Positions 44,302-52,237 of a DNA stretch of 64,000 nucleotides are shown here, in pieces. Positions within the stretch are counted from its first letter, which is position 1; each line of letters begins with the position of its first letter. A program made the translations under genes and the position numbers. Origin of the DNA: Syntrophotalea acetylenivorans (GTDB taxonomy: Bacteria > Desulfobacterota > Desulfuromonadia > Desulfuromonadales > Syntrophotaleaceae); NCBI RefSeq assembly GCF_001887775.1, contig NZ_CP015519.1:2850001-2914000 (forward strand). The letters are read 5' to 3'. The notes beneath the pieces are model-generated. The model saw only the letters and a list, made by a program, of their open reading frames with translations. It made no database searches and was not told the origin of the DNA.

Positions 44302-44993
44302 AGCTGCCCGCTCCCCTGATCGAAGGGCGTCTGGTGCGGCGTTATCAGCGATTTCTTGCCGATGTTGAGCTGGCCGATGGGTGTCTGGTGACAGCCCACA
44401 CTCCCAATACCGGCAGTATGCGTCAGTGCGCCGTGCCCGGCCATCGGGTGCTGATTTCCCGATCCGATAACCCCAAACGCAAGCTTAAGTATACTCTTGA
44501 ACTTATCGGGGTTAATGGCCATTGGGTCGATACTCATACCCATCGCACCAATCGGGTGGTGGAAGAGGGTCTGCGTCAGAGCTGGATCAGCGAGCTGGAA
44601 GGCTATGAGATTACTCCCGAGCACCGGTTCGGCAACAGCCGCATCGATTTTTTGCTGGAAAAAGATCAGCAGAAGGTGCTGGTCGAGGTGAAGAACGTCA
44701 CCCTGATGTGCGATGCCCGGCAGGCCTGTTTTCCCGACGCGGTGACGACCCGTGGTCAGAAGCACCTGCGCGAGCTGATGGCGGCGAAAGCCGAAGGCTA
44801 CCGAGCGGTGATCTTCTTTCTGGTACAGCGGGGCGAAGCGACCAGCTTTGGCCCGGCCGACGACATCGATCCGGAATATGGCCGCCTGCTGCGCGAGGCA
44901 GTGACGCAGGGGGTGGAGGTATTAGCTTATCGCAGCCAGGTGTCCGTTGAGGCGAACCGGGTCGGGGAGCGGTTGCCGGTGGTGCTTGATTGA
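44298..44993 (+). CDS. sfsA: Sugar fermentation stimulation protein SfsA
   Basis: A 231-aa SfsA protein with an OB-fold-like N-terminal region and a nuclease-like C-terminal fold, recognised from AHTPNTGSMRQCAVPGHRV, NSRIDFLL, VEVKNVTLM and DAVTTRGQKHLREL. A DNA-binding or nuclease role has been proposed. GTG 44298 is taken as start: it overlaps the serB stop (GTGA) and has GGAG at eight bases; the frame itself opens at 44274. Confidence 0.94.
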   Translation: MKLPAPLIEGRLVRRYQRFLADVELADGCLVTAHTPNTGSMRQCAVPGHRVLISRSDNPKRKLKYTLELIGVNGHWVDTHTHRTNRVVEEGLRQSWISELEGYEITPEHRFGNSRIDFLLEKDQQKVLVEVKNVTLMCDARQACFPDAVTTRGQKHLRELMAAKAEGYRAVIFFLVQRGEATSFGPADDIDPEYGRLLREAVTQGVEVLAYRSQVSVEANRVGERLPVVLD

Positions 44994-45035
44994 GGCCCCT
45001 TTTACGTTCAGTCATGATAGTCAGAGGGTAACTCT

Positions 45036-46283
45036 ATGCGTGCCGTCGGCCTGATCACCGAGTACAACCCTTTTCACAACGGCCATCTTCACCATCTGCG
45101 CGAAAGTCTCAAACAGGCCGATGCCGAGGTGTCGGTGGCGGTCATGAGCGGCCATTTCCTGCAGCGGGGGGAACCGGCCTTGGTCGACAAGTGGCGGCGC
45201 ACAGAAATGGCGCTACGGGCCGGGGTCGATGTGGTGGTAGAGCTGCCCTTCGCCTTTGCCTGCCAGAGCGCCCCTTATTTCGCCCGTGGCGCGGTGCAGT
45301 GTCTGAACGCGCTCGGGGGCGTGAAATCTCTCTGTTTCGGCAGTGAAGCGGGCGAGTTGAAGCCCCTGCAACGGTGTGCCGAGCTGTTGCAGCAACGGCA
45401 GGGTGAATTAGCTATTGGCATCGCTGCTCAATTGCGCCAGGGGGTTCATTATGCCGACGCCCGTGCTGCCCTGGTGGCTAAGCTGAGTGGCGACGACCAA
45501 ATGACCACTCTGCTGCAAACCCCCAACAATATTCTGGCCCTCGAATACCTGCAAGCTCTGCGGGACACCGGCAGCGCCATGCAGTCGCTGACCATTCCCC
45601 GGCTGGGAGCCGGTTACCATGAGTTCGCAGCAACCGGCAGCATTGCCAGCGCCACAGGCATTCGCCAGCGGCTTGCCGAGGGGCAATCGGTGGCGGAGTT
45701 TCTTCCGGCGGCCTGCGTTGATTCGCTGCAACAGACGTTGACCAACAAGCTGACTGCCGATGCCAATTCGTTGCACCAGTTGCTGCTTGGCCAGATTTTT
45801 CGCGGTCGGGATGACTTGCAGAAGGTCTACCAGGTCGAGGATGGCCTCGACCGGCGCTTGGCCGATGCCGCTCCGGAAAGTAATGGTTGGGAAGACCTGG
45901 TCGATCGGATCAAAGTGCGGCAACTGACCCGCACCCGCGTTCAACGTATCCTTTGCTACGTGCTCAACGCCGTACCCTCTGCCGTGATGGCCGATGCCAT
46001 CGAAGCAGGCCCCCTTTATCTGCATCTGCTTGGTTGCAGCGATCGTGGCCGACGTTTTCTCTCCTCTTCGCGCAAACAGCGCTCCCTGCCACTGATAGCC
46101 AATTTTTCCCGGGTCTATGCCACTCTGAAACGTTTCCACGGTCCTGAATCAGGGCGTCTCAAGCTGGCTCTTGCCATGCTCGAAATCGACTTAAGGGCTA
46201 CGCGCAATTACACTCTGCTGCTGCCGGGCTGGGCCGGTGGTAATCGCAACCGGGATTTCTTTCAGGAAGTCCTCAGCGACTGA
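45036..46283 (+). CDS. tmcAL: tRNA(Met) cytidine acetate ligase (TmcAL/YlbM family)
   Basis: A 415-aa nucleotidyltransferase-fold enzyme that activates acetate for N4-acetylation of the wobble cytidine in elongator tRNA-Met. The HIGH-like motif is EYNPFHNGHLHHL (residues 8-20), followed by VAVMSGHFLQRGEPALVDKW and VVELPFAFACQSA. Length and layout match the family. GAGGG precedes ATG. It follows sfsA by 42 bases and may be co-transcribed. Confidence 0.93.
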   Translation: MRAVGLITEYNPFHNGHLHHLRESLKQADAEVSVAVMSGHFLQRGEPALVDKWRRTEMALRAGVDVVVELPFAFACQSAPYFARGAVQCLNALGGVKSLCFGSEAGELKPLQRCAELLQQRQGELAIGIAAQLRQGVHYADARAALVAKLSGDDQMTTLLQTPNNILALEYLQALRDTGSAMQSLTIPRLGAGYHEFAATGSIASATGIRQRLAEGQSVAEFLPAACVDSLQQTLTNKLTADANSLHQLLLGQIFRGRDDLQKVYQVEDGLDRRLADAAPESNGWEDLVDRIKVRQLTRTRVQRILCYVLNAVPSAVMADAIEAGPLYLHLLGCSDRGRRFLSSSRKQRSLPLIANFSRVYATLKRFHGPESGRLKLALAMLEIDLRATRNYTLLLPGWAGGNRNRDFFQEVLSD

Positions 46284-46341
46284 TTCTTTTTTCCGTTGCA
46301 CCGTCGCCACTTCACGAGAGGAACAGACTCTAAAAGCTTGA

Positions 46342-46550
46342 TTTCACGCGGAGCCGCGAAGCTGCGAAGAATGTCCAAATCGGCCTCATGCCATAGCGCA
46401 AAGAGCGCAGCGGAAACTCAGAATCAGATCAATAATTCTTTTCGGATTTGTCCTTGCTCTGCTTTTGTTCTGTCGTGGACGCGTTGGGTAAGGATGTGGT
46501 GTTGGGGGTTAAGGCTTTGATTCCTTCGCGATCTTCGCGGCTCCGCGTGA
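46342..46550. repeat. Inverted 7-bp-period repeat, copy B
   Basis: A left arm ACGCGGAGCCGCGAAGCTGC and a right arm TTCGCGGCTCCGCGTGA about 150 bases apart. The unit is CGCGAAG/CGCGGAG, a GC-shifted version of the heptamer in copies A and C. It fills the 305-bp gap between tmcAL and the TPM gene; no ORF with a ribosome site was seen inside it. Confidence 0.75.
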
Positions 46551-46588
46551 GTCGGGATTGTCCGTCTGTTTTTCGCACCAAGCCACGA

Positions 46589-47221
46589 TCAGTCGATGAT
46601 TAGATTAGGCAGTTCATTGGTGTCGTCTTCGCGAATCGGAAATTGTTCGGTAAGCAATTCGCCGCAGCGACCGATGGCCCGGCACAGGGCATCGCACGCC
46701 TGACCCCGGCGCAGACCGTCGGTGACAATGGCGACGATTTCCTGCCAGGTTTCTTTCGGCACCAAAGTATTGATGCCCCGGTCAGCCAGCACCTCGACCC
46801 GGTGTTCAAACAGGCAGATCAGAATCAGAATGCCGGTGTTGTCACGGGTGTGGTGCAACCCCTGCTCGACAAAGGACACGAGAGCTTTTTCTTCAACCTC
46901 GGCGTTGATCTCCGCTTCGGCAATCAGCCGTTTTTTCAGAGCCGGGACAAAGCGGACCAGCCACTTACAGGGCAGGTAAAGAAGCAGGAAGGCGGGGAGA
47001 AAGGCCCACAGGGAAGCATTCCAGAACCACCAGCTGATCAGGGAGGCGAAGGCCAGCGCAAAAAAACCGCCGCCGATGATCTCGGCCCTGGGATAGTCGT
47101 AAGCCGCACCGACCACCATCGGTACGATCTCGCCGCTGGTCTGTTTTTCCGCTGCTTCGACTGCAGCCTCGATGCGTTGTTGTTCTTCTGCCGAAAAGAA
47201 TCCGTCGGTTTTAATTGTCAT
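46589..47221 (-). CDS. TPM-domain membrane protein
   Basis: A 210-aa protein with a TPM (TLP18.3-Psb32-MOLO-1) domain and two membrane helices in the middle (about 52-92). The block FSAEEQQRIEAAVEAAEKQTSGEI is typical. The family is linked to protein quality control or phosphatase activity without firm function. It is the third of the group LemA-TPM-TPM, which commonly stay together. Confidence 0.87.
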   Translation of the reverse strand: MTIKTDGFFSAEEQQRIEAAVEAAEKQTSGEIVPMVVGAAYDYPRAEIIGGGFFALAFASLISWWFWNASLWAFLPAFLLLYLPCKWLVRFVPALKKRLIAEAEINAEVEEKALVSFVEQGLHHTRDNTGILILICLFEHRVEVLADRGINTLVPKETWQEIVAIVTDGLRRGQACDALCRAIGRCGELLTEQFPIREDDTNELPNLIID

Positions 47222-47254
47222 GCCTTCCTCGAATGCTTTGCCAGGTTAAATTTT

Positions 47255-47361
47255 TACCACGAAGGTCACGAAGTCCACGAAGAAAAGCTTAACAACCAAC
47301 CTTTATGGCTTTGGCTTTTTGATCCTTGTTTTCCCTTTGTGTCCTTCGTGCTCTTCGTGGT
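47255..47361. repeat. Inverted 7-bp-period repeat, copy C
   Basis: A left arm TACCACGAAGGTCACGAAGT continuing CCACGAAG, and a right arm CCTTCGTGCTCTTCGTGGT about 55 bases away. It lies in the 208-bp gap between the two TPM genes and shares the CACGAAG heptamer with copy A. Confidence 0.8.
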
Positions 47362-47429
47362 GCAGGCTTTTGAGTTTGGGTTTTTTATCTACGCTTCAAC
47401 TACCAATCGCAACTCGATTTGACAACCGG

Positions 47430-48137
47430 CTACCAGCTGCCCGAAGCCCCGCCGCCGCCGAAGCCGCCACCCCCGCCGCTGAACCCACCGCCGCCACCAA
47501 AGCCTCCGCCGCCACCCCCGCCGAACCAGATGCCTCGGCTGCGGCCATAGCGGGAGTGGGGTAGAAACAGACGTAGCAGGCCAGGTCCCAGGAAAAACAG
47601 GAAAAACAACAGGCCAAAGGGGCTGCGCTTCTTTTTGCCGGTAGAGGGCCCTGTGCCCTTATACTCACCCCGCACAGCTTGAGTCATGGCGCCGACTCCG
47701 GCGATGATGCCGCCGTCGAAATCTCCCTGTTTGAAGCGGGGCGAGATTTCGTTGTCGATAATGCGTCCAGCGAGCAGATCGGTCAGTGTCCCTTCGAGGC
47801 CGTAACCGACCTCGATGCGGATTTTACGCTCCCCTTTGGCCACCAGCAGCAGGGCTCCGTTGTCCATTTCTTTTTGACCGATCCCCCAGGTTTCGGCGAC
47901 TTTCAATGCATATTCGTCCACGGCTTCCCCTTGCAGGGAGTCAATGGTCAGAACTGCGATCTGAGTCGAGTCGCTTTCTTCAAAAGAGCGCAGGTAGCGC
48001 TCCAGTTTCTGTTCCGTGGCGGAACTGAGGATTCCTGCCCGATCGGTGACATAGCCCTTCGATGAGGGCACATCCAGAGCCGCTGCAGGCAATGCCAGGC
48101 TGAACAGAAGCAACAGGGAGAGGAAAGATCGTTTCAT
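47430..48137 (-). CDS. YgcG-type TPM-domain protein with Gly-rich tail
   Basis: A 235-aa exported protein: signal peptide (SFLSLLLLFSLALPAAALD), TPM domain (about 22-160; GYVTDRAGILSSATEQKLERYL), one membrane helix near 180-200 and a C-terminal Gly/Phe/Ser-rich tail (GGGGGFGGGGGFSG). It begins one base after the LemA stop codon, so the two are an operon. Confidence 0.92.
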   Translation of the reverse strand: MKRSFLSLLLLFSLALPAAALDVPSSKGYVTDRAGILSSATEQKLERYLRSFEESDSTQIAVLTIDSLQGEAVDEYALKVAETWGIGQKEMDNGALLLVAKGERKIRIEVGYGLEGTLTDLLAGRIIDNEISPRFKQGDFDGGIIAGVGAMTQAVRGEYKGTGPSTGKKKRSPFGLLFFLFFLGPGLLRLFLPHSRYGRSRGIWFGGGGGGGFGGGGGFSGGGGGFGGGGASGSW

Positions 48138-48138
48138 A

Positions 48139-48729
48139 TCAGAATTTCACCTGAGGTGCCTGCTCGGCACCAGCGGCGGCCTTAAAGGGTTCTTTGCGTT
48201 CCAGCTTGAGCAGGAATTTGTTGGTCAGGTTTCCGGGAAAGGTGCGGATCGAGCTGTTGAAGGTCCTGACCGCCTGATTATAGCGCTGACGCGCCACGTT
48301 GATACGGTTCTCCGTGCCTTCCAATTGATGCTGCAGGTCGCGGAAGTTTTGATTGGCCTTCAAGTCCGGATAGCGTTCGGCAACCACCAGCAGCCGCGAC
48401 AGGGCGCCGGACATGCCTTGTTGGGCCTGTTGAAATCGCGCTATGCTGGCGGCATCGCCGAGCTGGTTGGCGTCGAGCTTGACCTGGCCGACTTGAGCGC
48501 GGGCCTCGGTGACTGCCTGCAGAGTCTCTTTTTCATGGGCGGCGTAGGCCTTGACCGTTTCCACCAGGTTGGGGATCAGATCGGCACGGCGCTGATAGGT
48601 GGCCTCCACATCGGCCCAGGAGGAAAAGACCGTCTCCTCGTTTTCCTGAATACGATTGTAGCCACAGCCGGACAGAGACAACAAGGTGATGAGCAACAAA
48701 GGCCAGAACAGCAACGATAATTTACGCAT
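48139..48729 (-). CDS. LemA family lipoprotein
   Basis: A 196-aa LemA protein. The N-terminal hydrophobic stretch ends in the lipobox LSGCGYN (Cys at residue 22), so it is probably a lipoprotein. The coiled helical body has NRIQENEETVFSSWADVEATYQ and ADLIPNLVETVKAYA blocks. AAGGAG precedes ATG. It leads the operon with the YgcG-type gene. Confidence 0.93.
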   Translation of the reverse strand: MRKLSLLFWPLLLITLLSLSGCGYNRIQENEETVFSSWADVEATYQRRADLIPNLVETVKAYAAHEKETLQAVTEARAQVGQVKLDANQLGDAASIARFQQAQQGMSGALSRLLVVAERYPDLKANQNFRDLQHQLEGTENRINVARQRYNQAVRTFNSSIRTFPGNLTNKFLLKLERKEPFKAAAGAEQAPQVKF

Positions 48730-48860
48730 AGAGTGATCTCCTTGTGAAAATCGACAAATTTTCGTTAATATAGTTATGCATCATACGAATGTAAAGGTGT
48801 CACTGGTTCGTTTCAGTTTTGTGATTTTAACACTCTTTTCCCGTGAACGAGAGTTTTTCT

Positions 48861-50003
48861 ATGAGCAAACATTTGGTCTTAGTTGGTGGTGGTCACGCCC
48901 ATATGACCGTGATGAAGAATCTGGCTGATTACATAAGTCGCGGTCATCGTGTAACTCTGGTTAGCCCAAGTCCCTATCATTATTATTCGGGCATGGGACC
49001 GGGGTTGCTTGGCGGCACCTATCGTCCTCAGCAGGTACGTTTTCATATCCGCAAATTGGTGGAGAACCGTGGCGCCCGCTTTGTCGAAGATCGGGTGACC
49101 TCCATCGATGCTGATAAACGCAGGCTGCGCATGGCTTCCGGTGATGTCCTCGATTATCACATTGCTTCCTTCAACACCGGCAGCGGGGTGCCCCTTCAGG
49201 TAGCGGGAGCCCAGGGAGAAGGGGTGGTGCCGGTAAAGCCCATTGTCAATCTGTTACAAGCCCGGCGCCAGCTTTTGCAGAACATGGGAGGCAAAAGTCA
49301 AAACCTGTTGGTGGTGGGGGGCGGTCCGGCCGGTGTCGAATTGGCTGGCAACCTGTGGCGACTGGTCAATCTGGCCGGTGGTCAGGCGCAGATCACCCTG
49401 CTGGCTGGTAGCCGGTTGCTGCACCGCTTCCCGGACCGGGTAAGGAAACTGGCGTTAAAGTCTTTGCGGGAAAGGGATATACCGGTACTGGAAGGGGGGC
49501 GCGCCTCCTCGGTGGCCAATGGCCGGGCTGAACTTTATGACGGGCGTAGTCTTCCATACGATCTGGCATTTATTGCCGCCGGCGTCGAACCGTCTCCGAT
49601 CTTCGGTGATTCGGGATTGCCTGTTGGTGAGGATGGCGGATTGTTGGTCAATAAACAGCTGCAGTCGATCGCTCATCCTGAGTTGTTCGGCGGCGGTGAC
49701 TGCATCAGCCTGCAAGGGAAGCCTTTGGCCAAGGTGGGAGTCTATGCGGTACGGCAGAATCCGATTCTTCATGCGAACCTGCTGGCGGCCCTCGAAGATC
49801 GGCCGCTGATTTCTTTCAAGCCGCAATCCCGATATCTGCTTATTCTCAATCTTGGTAACCATCGTGGCATTTTAAGCAAAGGGTGCCTGGCCTGGGAAGG
49901 ACGGCTGCCATTCATGTTTAAGGACTGGATCGATCGACGTTTTATGAAAACCTATCAGGTCTCCGGAGAGTTGGGAGAAGGCAACGACAATCACCACTTT
50001 TAA
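48861..50003 (+). CDS. FAD/NAD(P)-dependent pyridine nucleotide-disulfide oxidoreductase (NDH-2 / SQR-like)
   Basis: A 380-aa flavoprotein. The FAD-binding GGGHAHMTVMKN is at the N-terminus, the NAD-binding LLVVGGGPAGVELAG near residue 155, and the second FAD block PELFGGGDCIS near 280. The layout resembles type II NADH dehydrogenases and sulfide:quinone reductases, likely membrane-associated; the SQR catalytic Cys pair is not evident. The frame opens at a GTG at 48843; ATG 48861 is taken as start, without a strong ribosome site. It is followed at 15 bases by the rhodanese-ferritin-like fusion, so sulfur chemistry is a fair guess. Confidence 0.85.
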   Translation: MSKHLVLVGGGHAHMTVMKNLADYISRGHRVTLVSPSPYHYYSGMGPGLLGGTYRPQQVRFHIRKLVENRGARFVEDRVTSIDADKRRLRMASGDVLDYHIASFNTGSGVPLQVAGAQGEGVVPVKPIVNLLQARRQLLQNMGGKSQNLLVVGGGPAGVELAGNLWRLVNLAGGQAQITLLAGSRLLHRFPDRVRKLALKSLRERDIPVLEGGRASSVANGRAELYDGRSLPYDLAFIAAGVEPSPIFGDSGLPVGEDGGLLVNKQLQSIAHPELFGGGDCISLQGKPLAKVGVYAVRQNPILHANLLAALEDRPLISFKPQSRYLLILNLGNHRGILSKGCLAWEGRLPFMFKDWIDRRFMKTYQVSGELGEGNDNHHF

Positions 50004-50018
50004 TAGGAGGCAACCATA

Positions 50019-50870
50019 ATGGGACTGATCGATTATTTCAAACCGGTAGCCACCTGGAACACCGACAAAGTGCGCACTTTTCTTAAAGAGCAGTCAGACG
50101 ACAGTTACAACCTCGTCGATGTGCGCCAACCCGGCGAATATGAGCGAGGGCATCTACCTGGAGCTGTCCTGATACCGGTCAAGTCTCTGGATGAGAGACT
50201 GTTTGAGCTCGATCCTGAAAAGCTGACCATCACCTATTGCGCCGCCGGTGTACGCAGCCGGGCGGCGGCCTCGGTGCTCAATAATGCCGGGTTCAAGGAA
50301 GTATACAGCATGTCCGGGGGCATAAACGCCTGGGATGGTCTCATCGCCGAAGGTGACTTGGCGATAGGGACCGCCTGGTTCACGACCGCGACCAAGGCAG
50401 AAGAATATCTCGCTCTGGCCTGGCTGCTCGAAGATGGTGCCCGGCAGTTTTATGCCGAACTGGCGAGGTCCTTTCATGAAACGCCGGCAGGTGAGTTTTT
50501 TAAACGCTTAATCGCTGCAGAAGACGCCCACAAGGAAACCCTGCACAACCTCTATCATGGTCTCAGTACCCGTTCTGCCGGCGATGATTTTCCTGCGGCA
50601 GTGCTCCCTGGACCGGTCTCCGAAACCATGCTTGAAGGCGGCTTGTCTTTGGCGGAGGCGTTGCGCTGGCTCCCCGGCAAAACAGCCCAGCAGGCCCTTG
50701 AGCTGGCTATCAGTCTGGAAGTTAATGCCTATGATCGTTATCAGATTATGAGCCGTAAGGCCATTGACCTGGAGGGACAATCGGCCTTTGGGAAACTGGC
50801 CCTTGAGGAAAAGGCCCATCTTGGTTTGCTGAGTGACGAGTTAGATCGTTGGTTGGCACACCATCAATAG
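50019..50870 (+). CDS. Rhodanese domain fused to a ferritin-like (rubrerythrin-type) domain
   Basis: A 283-aa cytoplasmic protein. Residues about 10-115 form a rhodanese domain with the active-site Cys in TYCAAGVRSRAA and DVRQPGEYERGHLPGA. Residues about 125-280 form a four-helix ferritin-like domain with Glu/His pairs (LEDGARQFYAELA, AAEDAHKETLH, LEVNAYDRYQIM, LALEEKAHL) able to bind a di-iron centre. AGGAGG precedes ATG. It is co-transcribed with the flavoprotein and could couple sulfur transfer with peroxide removal. Confidence 0.88.
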   Translation: MGLIDYFKPVATWNTDKVRTFLKEQSDDSYNLVDVRQPGEYERGHLPGAVLIPVKSLDERLFELDPEKLTITYCAAGVRSRAAASVLNNAGFKEVYSMSGGINAWDGLIAEGDLAIGTAWFTTATKAEEYLALAWLLEDGARQFYAELARSFHETPAGEFFKRLIAAEDAHKETLHNLYHGLSTRSAGDDFPAAVLPGPVSETMLEGGLSLAEALRWLPGKTAQQALELAISLEVNAYDRYQIMSRKAIDLEGQSAFGKLALEEKAHLGLLSDELDRWLAHHQ

Positions 50871-50886
50871 ACACTGGATATTTCCT

Positions 50887-50947
50887 CCCCCTGATCGTTA
50901 GGCCGATGTTTTCTCTAGCTTGGAAATGGACCTATCGAGTCAGGGGG
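50887..50947 (+). other. Long imperfect hairpin after the rhodanese-ferritin gene
   Basis: CCCCCTGATCG and TAGG pair with CCTA, CGA and TCAGGGGG (one bulged G) around a ~28-base loop, starting 17 bases after the stop codon. There is no U-run, so it is not a standard terminator. The rest of the 291-bp gap before the Tad genes shows two TTGACA elements without a clear -10. Confidence 0.4.
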
Positions 50948-51161
50948 CACTATTCTAGACAATTAATAAGTTGAGTTCGCCCTCGCTGGTCTTTTAGAGA
51001 CTCCGTGGGTTTTTTTGTTAAAAGTCTAGATGGTTATGTGCCTTTTGTGAGCGCTTGACAGTTTATCTGGAGTTCTTGACATCATTCAAACACAAGATAA
51101 TCTCTTAATACGTAATAGCAGATTCGTTGTTTTCCTGACAGATTATTGCAAAGGGGAAACT

Positions 51162-51644
51162 ATGAACGGACTGATAAACTTGTTACGCAGAAAGAACCCT
51201 TCCTTTAAAAAAGGGGCGACGGTAGTTGAATTCGCCCTGATCATCCCTGTTCTCTTGATCCTTCTCATGGCGATTATCGAGTTGGGAGCGTTGTTCTGGG
51301 TCAATATGACCATGCAGCATGCCGTTAGAGAAGGGGCCAGATATGCAATCACCGGTCGTATTGACTTGGACCCGAATCCGAACCCAGATGATCGATTACG
51401 GCCCGCTGCGGTGGCAGAGAAAATCAAATTGAGTTCTCTGGGGCTGTACGATTCCGTGGTCACCGACATGGTTGTTACCGACCCGGACGGCAACGTGCTG
51501 GGCGGTTTCGGTGGACCCGGGGAGACACTCGTTATTAATCTGCAATGTTCCTGGCCCTTGCTGACGCCACTGATCAGACCTTTTTTTGACGGTGGAACCT
51601 ATAACTTTCAGGTGAGCTCAACGATGCGCAATGAAAACTTTTAA
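51162..51644 (+). CDS. TadE-like pseudopilin 1
   Basis: A 160-aa TadE-type protein. A short basic leader (RKNPSFKKG) ends in Gly and is followed by ATVVEFALIIPVLLILL, with Glu at +5, so it should be cut by a prepilin peptidase and stay in the inner membrane. The periplasmic remainder has the typical VREGARYAITGR. AAAGGGG precedes ATG. Its end overlaps the next TadE gene by 14 bases. Confidence 0.9.
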   Translation: MNGLINLLRRKNPSFKKGATVVEFALIIPVLLILLMAIIELGALFWVNMTMQHAVREGARYAITGRIDLDPNPNPDDRLRPAAVAEKIKLSSLGLYDSVVTDMVVTDPDGNVLGGFGGPGETLVINLQCSWPLLTPLIRPFFDGGTYNFQVSSTMRNENF

Positions 51645-52218
51645 AGACAAACATAGTCGTTATTCTTTCTGGCAATCCCGTGGTCAAAAAGGAGCTGCGG
51701 CGGTGGAAATGGCCTTGGTGTTGCCGTTGCTTCTGGTGTTGGCTTTTGGGTTGTTTGAGTTTGCCCGAGGGATTCTGGCTAACAATGTCATCACCGGTAT
51801 GAGCCGCGAAGGGGCCAATCTCTATTCTCGAACGGGAACGCCGCCGGGAGACATCATGACCGCTTTGACCGGAACTGCCAGTCAAGTCAACATGGTGGAT
51901 AACGGCATTATTTATATGACCAGGATTCAACAGACGGGGGGCAATCCCCAGGTTCTGGAGCAGTTCCGTTGGATCGATTCGGCCTTGACGGATCCACCGT
52001 CCAGCGGAGTCTGGCTATGCGATGGTCCGAGTAACTGGGATGGCGAGCAGTGTGACATCGGTCCGGCTGTGACAAGCGCAACCCGCACGGCCACTCTCGA
52101 TATGACCCTCAATGACGGTGAAGAAATTGTTGCGGTGGAGGTTTTCTATGTCTACCGGCCGGCCTTCGACTTTTATTTGAAAAAGGACCTGACTTTCTAT
52201 TCCCGGACATTGCTCTGA
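51631..52218 (+). CDS. TadE-like pseudopilin 2
   Basis: A 195-aa TadE-type protein with the leader SRGQKG and AAAVEMALVLPLLLVLAFGLF, Glu again at +5, then SREGANLYSRTG. The periplasmic part ends FYSRTLL. The ATG lies within the last codons of the preceding TadE gene, so translation is coupled. It is followed by the VWA-domain TadG-like gene after 19 bases. Confidence 0.9.
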   Translation: MKTFKDKHSRYSFWQSRGQKGAAAVEMALVLPLLLVLAFGLFEFARGILANNVITGMSREGANLYSRTGTPPGDIMTALTGTASQVNMVDNGIIYMTRIQQTGGNPQVLEQFRWIDSALTDPPSSGVWLCDGPSNWDGEQCDIGPAVTSATRTATLDMTLNDGEEIVAVEVFYVYRPAFDFYLKKDLTFYSRTLL

Positions 52219-52237
52219 CCTCTTACGGAGCCGCAAT

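Noticed and set aside
51056-51106. Promoter of the Tad genes at the TTGACA elements
   Set aside because: Two TTGACA hexamers are present, but the best -10 (GATAAT) is only 14 bases from the second one; spacing is too short to support a call.
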